This document shows, piece by piece, positions 1 through 7,994 of a stretch of DNA of 64,000 nucleotides (positions within the stretch are counted from its first letter, which is position 1; the number at the start of each line of letters is the position of its first letter). Source of the DNA: Candidatus Scalindua sp. SCAELEC01 (GTDB lineage: Bacteria; Planctomycetota; Brocadiia; Brocadiales; Scalinduaceae). The DNA lies in NCBI GenBank assembly GCA_004282745.1, contig SHMT01000005.1:62001-126000 (forward strand). The letters are read 5' to 3'. The notes below the pieces were generated by a model. The model was not told where the DNA came from. It saw nothing but the letters and a program-made list of their open reading frames with translations, and made no database searches. Made by a program: the position numbers and the translations under genes.

Positions 1-475
1 CACGAAGGTTCGTTTTTGCAATCTTGTAGTCCTTCGTCAGTTCACCTTTTGAAAACTCTATCGACTTCATCTCACCGTCACGGATGGCCTGTACCTTGAA
101 ATAGTTGGAGAGGGCGTTCACGGCTTTTGTACCAACACCATTCAGACCAACCGATTTCTGGAATGCTTCCGAGTCGTATTTCCCCCCGGTGTTGATCTTA
201 GCGACGCAATCAAATACTTTCCCCAGGGGGATGCCGCGTCCGTAATCTCGTACCTGGACCTGGTGTTCGCTAATATCTATTTCGATTGTTTTCCCAAAGC
301 CCATTACGTGTTCATCGATAGAGTTGTCAACTATCTCCTTAACCAGGACATAGATACCGTCATCCATAGATGATCCGTCGCCGAGTTTGCCGATATACAT
401 CCCCGGCCGGAGGCGAATATGCTCCTTCCAGTCCAGAGACTTTATCTGCTCTTCGGTGTATGTTGACTTAATCAT
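1..475 (-). CDS. parE: DNA topoisomerase IV subunit B (ParE/GyrB type), 5' part only
   Basis: This is the ATPase subunit of a type IIA topoisomerase; the gene runs off the left edge, leaving about 158 N-terminal residues. Translating the minus strand from the ATG at 475 gives the GHKL ATPase signatures in order: RPGMYIG, VDNSIDE (with the Asn that binds Mg-ATP), DYGRGIP and [14 protein letters not shown]. The spacer [19 protein letters not shown] after RPGMYIG is typical of ParE from Bacteroidetes and Planctomycetes rather than of classical GyrB, so topoisomerase IV is the better name. GyrB cannot be fully excluded without the C-terminal half. No good ribosome-binding site lies upstream of the ATG. 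Confidence 0.85.
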   Translation of the reverse strand, partial: MIKSTYTEEQIKSLDWKEHIRLRPGMYIGKLGDGSSMDDGIYVLVKEIVDNSIDEHVMGFGKTIEIDISEHQVQVRDYGRGIPLGKVFDCVAKINTGGKYDSEAFQKSVGLNGVGTKAVNALSNYFKVQAIRDGEMKSIEFSKGELTKDYKIAKTNLR

Positions 476-649
476 CTTAAATTCTTTAAAAATTCTAAAA
501 TTCAGATCTGTGCTCACTCGAATAATTTGCAGGTGAGCATAGAGATTCAAAAAATCTTTGTCAATGACTTTTTTTAAATCAGGGAAAGTTTGAAAACAGA
601 CTGTCAGCTCTGTTCGAAACAAGTAGATAGACTAATCCGAACGATCAGG

Positions 650-821
650 TATACTAAAACCGATTTGGTTTTCGGTTTTGCCCGTCCGAACGGCTGGCAG
701 TCCGGACGGGCTGAAAGCCAAATTTTGGTGAAGGTATCCCCAGACAAAACCAGGCGCCGAGGACTTTACTCGTTCCGTTTTTACTCGGATTTTATCCGAA
801 AACCATAATACGATGAGTATA
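650..821. repeat. Repeat family A, copy 1 (TATACTAAAACC ... GAGTATA)
   Basis: This intergenic repeat has imperfect inverted ends, TATACTAAAACCGATTTGG at the left and a TATACTC-type end (GAGTATA) at the right. Copies lie at 5938-6050, 7995-8125 and 47955-48118. Shared blocks include GGTATCCCC, GCCGAGGACTTTACTCG and GGATTTTATCCGAAAACCAT. The internal length varies between copies. It encodes no transposase, so it is a miniature or REP-like element. This copy cuts off the toxin gene next to it. Confidence 0.8.
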
Positions 822-822
822 A

Positions 823-903
823 CCATGGTATTGCCCTTTCATGTGTTGGTTGTCGCTCGACCAAAGCTGCAACCAATACTGATGTCTTAAATAATGTTCT
901 CAC
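823..903 (-). pseudogene. VapC-like PIN toxin, N-terminal remnant cut by a repeat
   Basis: A GTG start at 903 overlaps the antitoxin stop codon by four bases (GTGA), as in many toxin-antitoxin pairs. The 27 codons that follow read like a PIN-domain N-terminus: RTLFKTSVLVAALVERQP, then THERAIPW. Intact VapC proteins typically have an aspartate in the place of Lys6 (F-D-T-S), so the first catalytic acid is already lost. At 822 the frame runs into repeat A, and nothing beyond the repeat resembles the rest of a PIN domain. The call rests on motif similarity and gene arrangement; the toxin is certainly not functional. Confidence 0.65.
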
Positions 904-1157
904 GAAAAACCTTTAAGTCGTTGACCTCGTAGTTTACGGATAATATCTACTTGGATTTCAATATCTTCTGTTGGTACTCCCGTAAAAACTAATACACCGT
1001 CTTTTTCAACAAGCGTGGGTTCATCCTCAACAGGTGTCTCCACAATTTCTTCCTTTCCTTCTTCTATACGAATGGGACTTCCCTGTTTCAGGTTAAAATC
1101 TTCTCTGATTTTTTTAGGAATAACAATTCTTCCAATTTTATCAAGTGTGATTTTCAT
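900..1157 (-). CDS. AbrB/SpoVT-type antitoxin (VapB-like)
   Basis: This 85-residue protein begins MKITLDKIGRIVIPKKIRED, the swapped-hairpin AbrB DNA-binding domain found in VapB antitoxins and transition-state regulators. The start at 1157 is chosen because the domain begins there; the 25 residues that the frame extends upstream (to 1232) do not fit the family. The C-terminal half is acidic, as expected for a toxin-binding tail. It overlaps the remnant of its PIN toxin by four bases, so it is probably an orphan antitoxin that could still bind its own operator. Confidence 0.75.
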   Translation of the reverse strand: MKITLDKIGRIVIPKKIREDFNLKQGSPIRIEEGKEEIVETPVEDEPTLVEKDGVLVFTGVPTEDIEIQVDIIRKLRGQRLKGFS

Positions 1158-1359
1158 AATACGATCTTTTGAATCCGTAAATTGCCAATAGTCAAGCCCA
1201 AATCCAAGAAGAAAAACCATATAGTGAATCAAGTAGTGTAGTTAGCATACTTGCCAAGTGAAATGTATTGCATCTTACTGGACAAATAAATAAAATACTT
1301 AGGAGGCAGAAAGTAAAAGAGGAAAAGAGTAAAAAACTACTAAGAACAGCAGGAAACAT

Positions 1360-2418
1360 ATGATGGGTGTGGTAATGAATAATGATAACGAATCACATGC
1401 TAGGGAATTACTTCTAGCGGAACATAAATACTTAGGTGATTCATTCTGGAAGAATGAAGAGGGCGGGGAGACGAAGGTAAGGTTCTTTATCACCTTAGTG
1501 GCGGCAGTTCTTACTGCTATAGCCACTTTGTTCACAATAACGATTGATAATGAGGAAATAGATAATCTCATTATACCAATTATAATATTTGTATTATTCT
1601 CTTTGCTCATGTTTGGAATTATTACATTACTACGTATATTAAAAAGAAACAAAGTGGCAGATACCTATAAAAAAGGTATGGATGAGATTCGTGAGCGGTT
1701 TAGAATATATTTTGATGATGGTAGGGTGCTGTCAGGGTATGAACCTTTAGGTGCTCCAACAAAGCGTAAAAGAGTTAGGAAATTAGGTGGGCTTGCGCAT
1801 ATAGTAAGCGTACTTAACAGCCTTATATTAGCTGCATTATCATGTGCAATTGTCTTAGAAGTACTTTCAGTTTTTTCTGATATTAATCTAATAAGTGAAC
1901 ACAACAATTTTACAATTGCAATCCTCTTGTTTTTTTCAATTTGTATATTTTTTCTTGGATTTATAGTTCATTGCATTTGTATATATTTTGTGGAAAAGAA
2001 GAGTGACGATAGATATACACACGCAGGTGGTATTGTATGGAAAATGGTTAATAACGAACCACAGTTTCTGATTGTTACTGCCAAGAACAATTCGTCTGAT
2101 TGGGTATTACCAAAAGGCCACATTGAAAAGGATGAAATGATTGAGGAAACGTCTGTTCGGGAAGTAAAAGAGGAAACAGGTGTTGATGCTAGAGTCGTTG
2201 GAATTGTAGGATCTACAAAGTATAAAACTGATAAAGAATTTGTACATGTAAAGTTTTATTTAATGGAGTGTTTAAGAGAACACGAGCATGGAGAACACGA
2301 GGGGAGGGAAGCTGAATGGTATACTTTTCAAGAAGCGGAAGCTCTTTTAACGTTCAGTGATACAAAGCGGCTGCTTAGGTCAGCCATGTACCGTTTAGAA
2401 AAAATTACCAAGGGCTAA
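1360..2418 (+). CDS. Membrane-anchored Nudix hydrolase
   Basis: This 352-residue protein has two parts. Residues 1-210 hold four hydrophobic segments (about 41-62, 69-92, 146-170, 183-210) with a basic cytoplasmic stretch between the two pairs. Residues about 219-345 form a Nudix domain: WVLPKGHIEKDE followed by the Nudix box, with Gly253, Arg267-Glu268 and Glu271-Glu272. The WVLPKGH form resembles enzymes that cleave diadenosine or inositol polyphosphates, so a nucleotide-derived signal is a possible substrate. An AGGAAA lies just upstream of the tandem ATG codons at 1360 and 1363. The 4TM-plus-Nudix arrangement is unusual and recalls membrane effectors of nucleotide-signal defence systems, but no synthetase gene lies nearby. 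Confidence 0.75.
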   Translation: MMGVVMNNDNESHARELLLAEHKYLGDSFWKNEEGGETKVRFFITLVAAVLTAIATLFTITIDNEEIDNLIIPIIIFVLFSLLMFGIITLLRILKRNKVADTYKKGMDEIRERFRIYFDDGRVLSGYEPLGAPTKRKRVRKLGGLAHIVSVLNSLILAALSCAIVLEVLSVFSDINLISEHNNFTIAILLFFSICIFFLGFIVHCICIYFVEKKSDDRYTHAGGIVWKMVNNEPQFLIVTAKNNSSDWVLPKGHIEKDEMIEETSVREVKEETGVDARVVGIVGSTKYKTDKEFVHVKFYLMECLREHEHGEHEGREAEWYTFQEAEALLTFSDTKRLLRSAMYRLEKITKG

Positions 2419-2958
2419 CCTGAACAGTTGCCACTCGCAAAAATTCATATGCAAAAAAATGGGTCCTCGGTGTGCTACGAAAAAATAACCTTATTTGGAA
2501 ATACACGAAAGATGGAGGTAGGCTATCTACATACATTGGGGTCGGACCAAGCTGAGTGGTTGGTGAAAAAGAAGAATACTTTTAAAATGTGATCAATTAT
2601 GGTCTTAAACAGCACTTTTAATACAAAAAAGTCTCAGTTGCGAAAGGGGTGCAATTTGCAGCTTTCCGGGGGAAGGAAATATAGAGAATAAAGAATTCAG
2701 AACTAAGAGATAGTCGACAACTGATACCTTAATGTTTTATATTTTTCGTCTCTAAGCTTATCACAGTATGGTTATCTGAAAAGTTTTGAAGAAGGCCGTT
2801 CTTTGATAGTCAATTTATAGAAAAATCCTTATTTTGCATCTTTACTTAAATACAAACAATGAGATAATCGTGGTATCTGTAATTGACATGGGATAAGGAA
2901 TGTGTAAAAATGAGAGAAAAATATTCCCTATACATAGTAAGAAAAGGAGGTAAATCAA
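2419..2958. other. Gene-free stretch between the Nudix gene and the TA pair
   Basis: I see no convincing gene in this 540-base AT-rich stretch. A 47-codon frame from about 2450 has no ribosome-binding site or recognisable motif. The last bases (AAAAGGAGG at about 2942) are a strong ribosome-binding site for the antitoxin gene that follows. Confidence 0.5.
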
Positions 2959-3189
2959 ATGAAATATGCAAGGATCACTGTTAACCCTAATCAGATGGGA
3001 GGAGTGCCCTGTATCCGCGGATTGCGCATCCCGGTTGCAACCGTTGTGGGAATGGTTGCCGATGGTATGGCTGAGGAAGAGATCCTCAAGGCATTCCCCG
3101 ATCTGGAACGTGAGGACATACGCGAGGCGTTGCAATATGCGGCTGAGGCAGTGCGGGAACGTGAACTCCCACTGGTGAATATCACGTGA
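2959..3189 (+). CDS. DUF433 antitoxin
   Basis: This 76-residue protein is a typical DUF433 member: [18 protein letters not shown], then the turn-helix stretch that includes [19 protein letters not shown]. The family forms a winged-helix-like DNA-binding fold and acts as antitoxin to DUF5615 PIN-like proteins. An AGGAGG stands nine bases before the ATG. Its stop overlaps the start of the next gene by four bases, which implies translational coupling. The pair is probably autoregulated. Confidence 0.88.
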   Translation: MKYARITVNPNQMGGVPCIRGLRIPVATVVGMVADGMAEEEILKAFPDLEREDIREALQYAAEAVRERELPLVNIT

Positions 3190-3557
3190 AGTTTCTGGTG
3201 GATAATGCATTGTCACCTTTGGTGGCTGACGGTCTAAGGGATGCAGGATATGATGCAATGCATGTACGTGAATATGGGATGCAAGCAGCAGATGATATCT
3301 CAATATTTATGTTTGCTACCCAAGAACAGCGAGTAATTGTCTCCGCGGATACTGATTTCGGTACTCTTCTCGCTCTGAGAGAGGAGACGAAACCATCCGT
3401 TATTCTTTTTCGAGGTATGATTCATCGTCGCACTGAAAAGCAAGTTGCGATCATGCTAGCCAATTTGCCCAGCTTAGTTGATGACTTGCTGCATGGCAGC
3501 ATTGTTGTATTTGAAGAAACGAGGATTCGTATCCGTCGGTTACCTATTGGGGGTTGA
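3186..3557 (+). CDS. DUF5615 PIN-like toxin
   Basis: The 123-residue product starts at a GTG that overlaps the antitoxin stop (GTGA). It begins [21 protein letters not shown] and contains [12 protein letters not shown], the acidic motifs of the DUF5615 (Mut7-C/PIN-like) nuclease family: Asp6, then the Asp pair of ADTDF. The length is normal and the acidic residues are intact, so unlike the pair at 823-1157 this toxin-antitoxin module looks complete. It is expected to cleave RNA; the target is unknown. Confidence 0.85.
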   Translation: MKFLVDNALSPLVADGLRDAGYDAMHVREYGMQAADDISIFMFATQEQRVIVSADTDFGTLLALREETKPSVILFRGMIHRRTEKQVAIMLANLPSLVDDLLHGSIVVFEETRIRIRRLPIGG

Positions 3558-3563
3558 GGATAT

Positions 3564-3611
3564 GGGTCAGTCCGAAAGCGCCGATTAAAATCGGCGCTTT
3601 CGGACTGACCC
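3564..3611. terminator. Long perfect hairpin after the TA pair
   Basis: A 23-bp perfect inverted repeat (GGGTCAGTCCGAAAGCGCCG at its outer end) flanks a 2-base loop. It begins seven bases after the toxin stop codon. There is no T-tract, so it may be a transcript-end stabiliser or an insertion-derived palindrome rather than a classical terminator. Confidence 0.5.
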
Positions 3612-3649
3612 TCAAGGCTGACAGAAATAATGACTTAGACTTCATTGCG

Positions 3650-4057
3650 TCATGACCTGCTTTCTTTCTTCGAAGTATGGTTGACGTCAAGGCTAATATG
3701 ATATGACGCAAAGGGTGCAGATCCTGTACCAAACGGAATGGCCTCTACTCCACAGGTAACAATGCCGTTAATGCATTGTTCGCAAACATCATTGCCTTCA
3801 GGGCATTGGTAACCGGCTTCCCACTCAACGGTTATTCGGTACCGAGCAGTTTTTGTGCAGTGCGTACAATTGAACGCATTGCCATTAGAGGGAACTGACT
3901 CTACACCAATTACTCGAGCGAATCGAAAAAAATCTCCAAAATCTGGTTTAGGGATCTCAGGGTTTACGTAAACGTTTAGAACACTTCCAGCGAGATTTCG
4001 TAGAACGTTATCTGGAGGAGGCCCCACCCATCCTTTTAAAGTGATTTTCTTCGGCAT
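3650..4057 (-). CDS. Hypothetical cysteine-containing protein
   Basis: I do not recognise this 135-residue protein. It has a central CTHC motif at about residues 64-67 and more cysteines at about 84, 92, 95 and 102, which may form a small metal-binding site. It begins MPKKITLKGWVGPPPDNVLR and has no signal peptide or membrane segment. GAGG stands about ten bases before the ATG at 4057 on the minus strand, which supports the start. It faces the TA pair convergently and has no operon partner. Confidence 0.55.
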   Translation of the reverse strand: MPKKITLKGWVGPPPDNVLRNLAGSVLNVYVNPEIPKPDFGDFFRFARVIGVESVPSNGNAFNCTHCTKTARYRITVEWEAGYQCPEGNDVCEQCINGIVTCGVEAIPFGTGSAPFASYHISLDVNHTSKKESRS

Positions 4058-4216
4058 CTCTTTATACCTCTCACAAAGGGGTAAAAAACTAATCTATTGA
4101 CAAAAATGTATAATTTATTTCTAAAACAATTATACATTTAACACTTTTGATTATAAGAATTTGTTGGAATTTACTGATACTGAAGTATTTTTTGCATACT
4201 AATTACGCTGTCAATT

Positions 4217-5053
4217 TTGTTGTATTTTTTTCAAAGAGAAATTGTTTTAACTCAGGATACATTAGTCTGGGACCCACCAGGTAATGTGAAAAACATTGAA
4301 AATTATAGGGTATACTATGGAAAATCAAGCAGAAATTATCCTGAAAGTGAGGAGGCGAGTAACCAGACAAGCATACTCCTCGATTTTCTTCCAGTTAACA
4401 ACACCCATTATCTTGTGGTAGTAGCATATGATTCCAAAGGTAATGAGAGTACCTACTCTAACGAGGTTGTTTACACAAACTATCTCTCTGGGAATCCGCC
4501 ACCGATTGCGGTTGACGATTGGATAACGACAACAATGGATATCCAGAGTGATATTAATGTGATTGCCAATGATAGATCTCTTAATGGTACCGTTGTTCCT
4601 TCAAAGGTGTCTTTGGTAAGGTTTTCTTCGCATGGTACTACAACAAACAATTGGGACGGTACGTTAACGTATACACCAGACTTAGGATATAATGGTAAGG
4701 ATTCTTTTCCGTATACGGTGCAAGATGACTTTGGGGAAACCTCTAATAAGGCAACGGTGACAGTGACCATTGGGTAGTCAGATATGCCAAAGATGACAAG
4801 TCCGGCACCCAGCTCGACATTAACAACTTCGACTGTTACTTTCCAATGGAATGCAGGAAACCAGGAAGACCTCTACAGGCTCCATGTAGGAACAACAGGG
4901 TCGGGAAGTAAAAACATTAGAAAACAAAACGGTTTCACACAAACATCGCTTACCGTAACAGGGGTCCCCATAAATGTGAATACTGTTTATGTGCGATTAT
5001 GGTATAGAACCGGTGCAAATTGGTCCTTTATAGATTATGCTTACCAGACGTAA
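4217..5053 (+). pseudogene. Broken surface protein: Fn3 plus cadherin-like plus Ig-like domains
   Basis: One reading frame is interrupted by a single TAG at 4775-4777; the second part (from 4784) is in the same frame. The first part has a fibronectin type III domain (LVWDPPGNVKNIENYRVYYG ... LVVVAYDSKGNES) and then a cadherin/VCBS-like domain (VANDRSLNG, GTLTYTPDLGYNGKDSFPYTV). The second part (SPAPSSTLTTSTVTFQWNAG ... VYVRLWYRTGANWSF) is a repeat domain common in planctomycete secreted proteins. There is no signal peptide at the 5' end and no good ribosome-binding site. A shifted frame at 5058-5210 may hold more debris of the same gene. It looks like the decaying remains of a large exported protein. 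Confidence 0.65.
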
Positions 5054-5327
5054 AGTGATGACAATCAGGTGCCTACCTGCTGATGACGAGCCCACAATGA
5101 GACCTGTAGGCAAACAGGTTAATGTTGTTGTTACAGGTTTATACTTCCCTGATCGATTCGATGGCGATGCATTTGCTTCCATATTTGTCCCATCTATTGC
5201 CACTACTTGAAGGTTGACCTGCCCCAGCGTTTTTAAAATACTGTTTTTTCTTTCTTCACAATGATGTATAGTAAATGTGATTATGAAAGTCCAGAAAATC
5301 CCGATACCAATGAGCTGGCGGTAAGGT

Positions 5328-5453
5328 ATATAATCTTAACCATTCGAGAATCCGTATTTTACGGTAACCCTGTTCCAAGAGGCTTACATGAGAGTCTCAT
5401 GTATTTTCGCATGCTATTCCTGCGAGTGAATAAGGTTTAATATTTCCTTATTC
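5328..5453 (+). other. Leader with several hairpins upstream of the secreted Fn3 gene
   Basis: Several inverted repeats follow each other: CCGTA/TACGG at 5352-5364, TACATGAG/CTCATGTA at 5385-5403 and GAATAAGG/CCTTATTC at 5428-5453. They end about 50 bases before the start codon at 5503. The arrangement suggests a structured 5' leader, but I cannot match it to a known riboswitch class. Confidence 0.3.
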
Positions 5454-5502
5454 AGCTCCGTTCGTTACTTTAATTTAGACAATTTATATTAAAAGGGACC
5501 CC

Positions 5503-5931
5503 ATGGTAATATTTAATAAGATCTCTTTTCCTTCGGAGCAAAAGGTTTTTCTGGTAATTCTTTTGGCTTCATTCACCATTTTCTTTTCACCGTTGCTGGC
5601 TCTTTCTACGCGAACAGCTTACGCAGAGCAGAATATTACTTTCGGATGGGAACCGAACAAAGAAAAAAATCTGGCCGGTTACCGATTGTACAGATCGGAT
5701 TCACCTGGGAAGTACGCTTTCGGAGAGAAGAATGCAATTGCGACCATCAAGGCAGGTACTCATTCGGTCACTGTGAAAAGTGTAAAACCAGGTTATTTTG
5801 TCTTGACGGCATTTGATAAAGAGGGGAATGAGTCAGGACCATCAATTGAGCTTGAATCACTTTCACTGCCTAATCCTAAAGGAGGACCGATCAAGACTAT
5901 TCTAAAATTCTTTAATTTGGGTTCGGAATAG
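5503..5931 (+). CDS. Secreted protein with one fibronectin type III domain
   Basis: This 142-residue protein has a hydrophobic N-terminal segment (residues about 16-36, VFLVILLASFTIFFSPLLAL) followed by RTAYAEQ, a plausible signal-peptidase site (AYA-E). The mature part is a single Fn3-like domain: ITFGWEPNKEKNLAGYRLYR ... YFVLTAFDKEGNESGPS. The W-E-P-N ... L-A-G-Y-R-L-Y-R pattern matches the Fn3 domain of the broken gene upstream, so the two are probably related. An AAAAGGG lies about seven bases before the ATG. No catalytic motif is visible. Confidence 0.7.
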   Translation: MVIFNKISFPSEQKVFLVILLASFTIFFSPLLALSTRTAYAEQNITFGWEPNKEKNLAGYRLYRSDSPGKYAFGEKNAIATIKAGTHSVTVKSVKPGYFVLTAFDKEGNESGPSIELESLSLPNPKGGPIKTILKFFNLGSE

Positions 5932-5937
5932 CAATAC

Positions 5938-6050
5938 TATACTCATCTCATAATAGTTTTCGGATAATATCCGAGATAAAATTGAGCGAGTATAACTGCA
6001 ACCAAGCTTTGGTTTTTTTTAAACCCTAAAACCAAATCGGTTTTAGTATA
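5938..6050. repeat. Repeat family A, copy 2
   Basis: The copy runs in the opposite orientation to copy 1, from TATACTCATCTCATAATAG to CCAAATCGGTTTTAGTATA. It keeps CGGATAATATCCGAG but lacks the longer middle of copy 1. It begins seven bases after the Fn3 gene stop. Confidence 0.75.
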
Positions 6051-6165
6051 CTCTCAAACAGGAAAAATTATTTTTCTTTACAGGGAGTGAGTCCTGAAGG
6101 AGCGTAGGAGACTTTTTCTCTTTTGAGAAAGGACTGAGAAATACTCATTGAGAGATATACCCATT

Positions 6166-6337
6166 GCAAAATGGTTTTAGGAATTTCTGGGCCGGAGTTT
6201 ACTTGAAATTTTGATTTTTCGATTGAACAAAACCAGAGGCTTAGTAATACTAAGTCGAGGATTTTGTGATTGAGAAAAATCTAAATTTCATATGAAATCG
6301 GGTTCTGAAAACCGAAAACCAATTTGTGATGGGTATA
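6166..6337. repeat. Repeat family B, copy 1 (TATACCCATTGCAAAATGG ends)
   Basis: About 172 bases with inverted ends, TATACCCATTGCAAAATGG at the left and CCAATTTGTGATGGGTATA at the right. The middle includes AACAAAACCAGAGGCTTAGT and a CTAAG/CTTAG palindrome. Related copies are at 28161-28342 (inverted) and 31590-31771. No coding capacity is visible. Confidence 0.8.
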
Positions 6338-6595
6338 ATAAGTAACATTTTTGAATACCGTAACCTAATCAGGACAAGCTAGAATTAAACAGAGCGTTAT
6401 TAAATTTCAATTTACAAAGCCTAAACAAATATCAAATTACAATTTACGAAGTATCAAACATATCTGTTTAGAATTTTGGATTCGATAGTTATTTGGAACT
6501 TATTATTTAGTGCTTGTCAGATACCATGAAAAATGTTCTTAAAAAATATTTTGTCAAAGATTGTGGTATTATTCATTGTTCTATAGAATCCCCCA

Positions 6596-6719
6596 TGGTT
6601 GAGCTAAGATTGCTTAGATACAAGGCACGGAAAAATTTTGTAACCGGAGCGTACTCAAGTACGTGAGGAGTACGAAATTTTTACAGTAACGCAGTAGATG
6701 AGTAATCTTAGCTCAACCA
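6596..6719. repeat. 124-bp miniature element with perfect 16-bp inverted ends
   Basis: The ends TGGTTGAGCTAAGATT and AATCTTAGCTCAACCA are a perfect 16-bp inverted repeat. The core (ACAAGGCACGG ... TTTTGTAACCGGAGCGTAC ... AACGCAGTAGATGAGTA) is closely similar to the cores of the elements at 35448-35596 and 61829-61977, whose ends are different. It ends 13 bases before rpiB and so lies in its leader or promoter. Confidence 0.8.
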
Positions 6720-6732
6720 CTTTGGTGAGAGT

Positions 6733-7197
6733 ATGAAGATATACATAGGTACCGATCACGCAGGTTTTCAGTTGAAGGAGGAGCTCAAGACGTACCTTGT
6801 GGATCTGGGGTGCAAGGTAAAGGACATGGGTGCGTATGAGTTTAATGAGGCAGATGATTATCCTGACTTTATCTTCCCCGTTGTTAAGGCAGTCTCTGAA
6901 GAGATCGTGAACGGTGAAGATTCAAAAGGTATTGTTATCGGCGGTTCCGGTCAGGGTGAAGCTATCGTGGCGAATAAGGTAAAGGGCATTCGTGCCGCAG
7001 TCGTCTATGATGAGTATAGTGCTAAAATGTCGCGAGCACATAATGATGCCAATATCATATCCTTGGGGAATAGAACCTTAGATATTGATAAGGCAAAAGA
7101 GTTGGTAAAAATCTGGTTAGAGACCCCCTTTAGTAATGAAGAGAGGCACAAGAGGAGGATTGAGAAAATTAAGGCTATAGAAAATAAAAATTTCTAG
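6733..7197 (+). CDS. rpiB: Ribose-5-phosphate isomerase B family
   Basis: This 154-residue protein interconverts ribose 5-phosphate and ribulose 5-phosphate, linking to the glk-tkt-pgl-gnd-zwf genes further on. It begins MKIYIGTDHAGFQLKEELKT, with DYPDF, GGSGQGEAIVANKVKGIRAA and SRAHNDANIISLGNRT following, which define the RpiB/LacAB fold. The cysteine that serves as base in the E. coli enzyme (CGSG) is glycine here (GGSG), and a glutamate follows (GQGE), as in the actinobacterial type where Glu is the base. The length is normal for RpiB. A GGTGAGAG stands just before the ATG. A related aldose-ketose isomerase activity is possible. Confidence 0.88.
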   Translation: MKIYIGTDHAGFQLKEELKTYLVDLGCKVKDMGAYEFNEADDYPDFIFPVVKAVSEEIVNGEDSKGIVIGGSGQGEAIVANKVKGIRAAVVYDEYSAKMSRAHNDANIISLGNRTLDIDKAKELVKIWLETPFSNEERHKRRIEKIKAIENKNF

Positions 7198-7368
7198 ATG
7201 AGATGCCTAGTGGCTGATAGTCTGGGATATCTATATTTTTCTCTATTTCCGGTGTTAGAGAGACAAACATGGATCTTGAACGACACACCCTAAAGGGCGA
7301 CTCGCATTCAACTCGGTAAACTACGAGTACATTTAAGAAAAACTTGAAAAGTGATAAGGGGGTTAATA

Positions 7369-7923
7369 ATGAAAGATTATATAATAACGTTTTTTCAGAT
7401 AGTGGTCGTCTTATTGGTTTCTTTCCCTCTCTTCGCAGATAAGAAAGTTTTGCAGAAGGAGCCGTTAGTCAAGGAGGGTGGCAGATCACCGCTTAAGCTC
7501 ATCAATGAAAGGGTACCGTTTGATGATATCGTAACTGGTGGACAACCTACTTACGACCAGCTAAAAGTGGCCCATGAATCAGGTTTTAAGGTGGTCGTTA
7601 ATCTCCGAACGGATAAAGAGATTCCAAGCCCTGCACAGGAGTCGTTGTGGGTAGGGGAATTGGGGATGAGATATTATCCTATTCCCGTTAACGGTGCCAA
7701 AGGCATTAGCGTGGAGAATGCAAATCTATTGGAAGAGGTCTTGTCGAATCGGGAAAACTACCCACTCATTGTTCATTGTCAGAGTGGTAATCGAGTTGGG
7801 GCCCTTTTTGCGCTCAAGGCCTTTCATATCGATGGAAAGAGTGTAAGTGAGTCACTCACGATTGGGAAGAGGGCGGGATTAGGTACTCTGCAACCAGTTG
7901 TTCAAAAACTATTGAAACGTTAG
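7369..7923 (+). CDS. Exported phosphatase-like protein (DUF442/dual-specificity type)
   Basis: The ATG at 7369 follows a GGGGG ribosome-binding site by seven bases and gives 184 residues. Residues 1-24 form a signal peptide (IITFFQIVVVLLVSFPLFAD). The mature part contains VTGGQPTYDQL, VVNLRTDKEIPSP and IVHCQSGNRVGALFAL. HCQSGNR is the CX5R phosphatase signature with catalytic Cys and Arg, and the GGQP start is typical of the DUF442 branch. It probably acts in the periplasm, but the substrate cannot be told from sequence. It stands alone between rpiB and a repeat. Confidence 0.78.
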   Translation: MKDYIITFFQIVVVLLVSFPLFADKKVLQKEPLVKEGGRSPLKLINERVPFDDIVTGGQPTYDQLKVAHESGFKVVVNLRTDKEIPSPAQESLWVGELGMRYYPIPVNGAKGISVENANLLEEVLSNRENYPLIVHCQSGNRVGALFALKAFHIDGKSVSESLTIGKRAGLGTLQPVVQKLLKR

Positions 7924-7994
7924 ACGAAAGCAATTTTGAACGGAGGTAAGCACGCATACCCTTGTGTGCTTTTTATTTGAGATTTGTAATTTAT

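Noticed and set aside
590-808. 72-residue frame across repeat A
   Set aside because: It is read through the palindromic repeat and has no family match or ribosome-binding site; similar frames arise in other copies.
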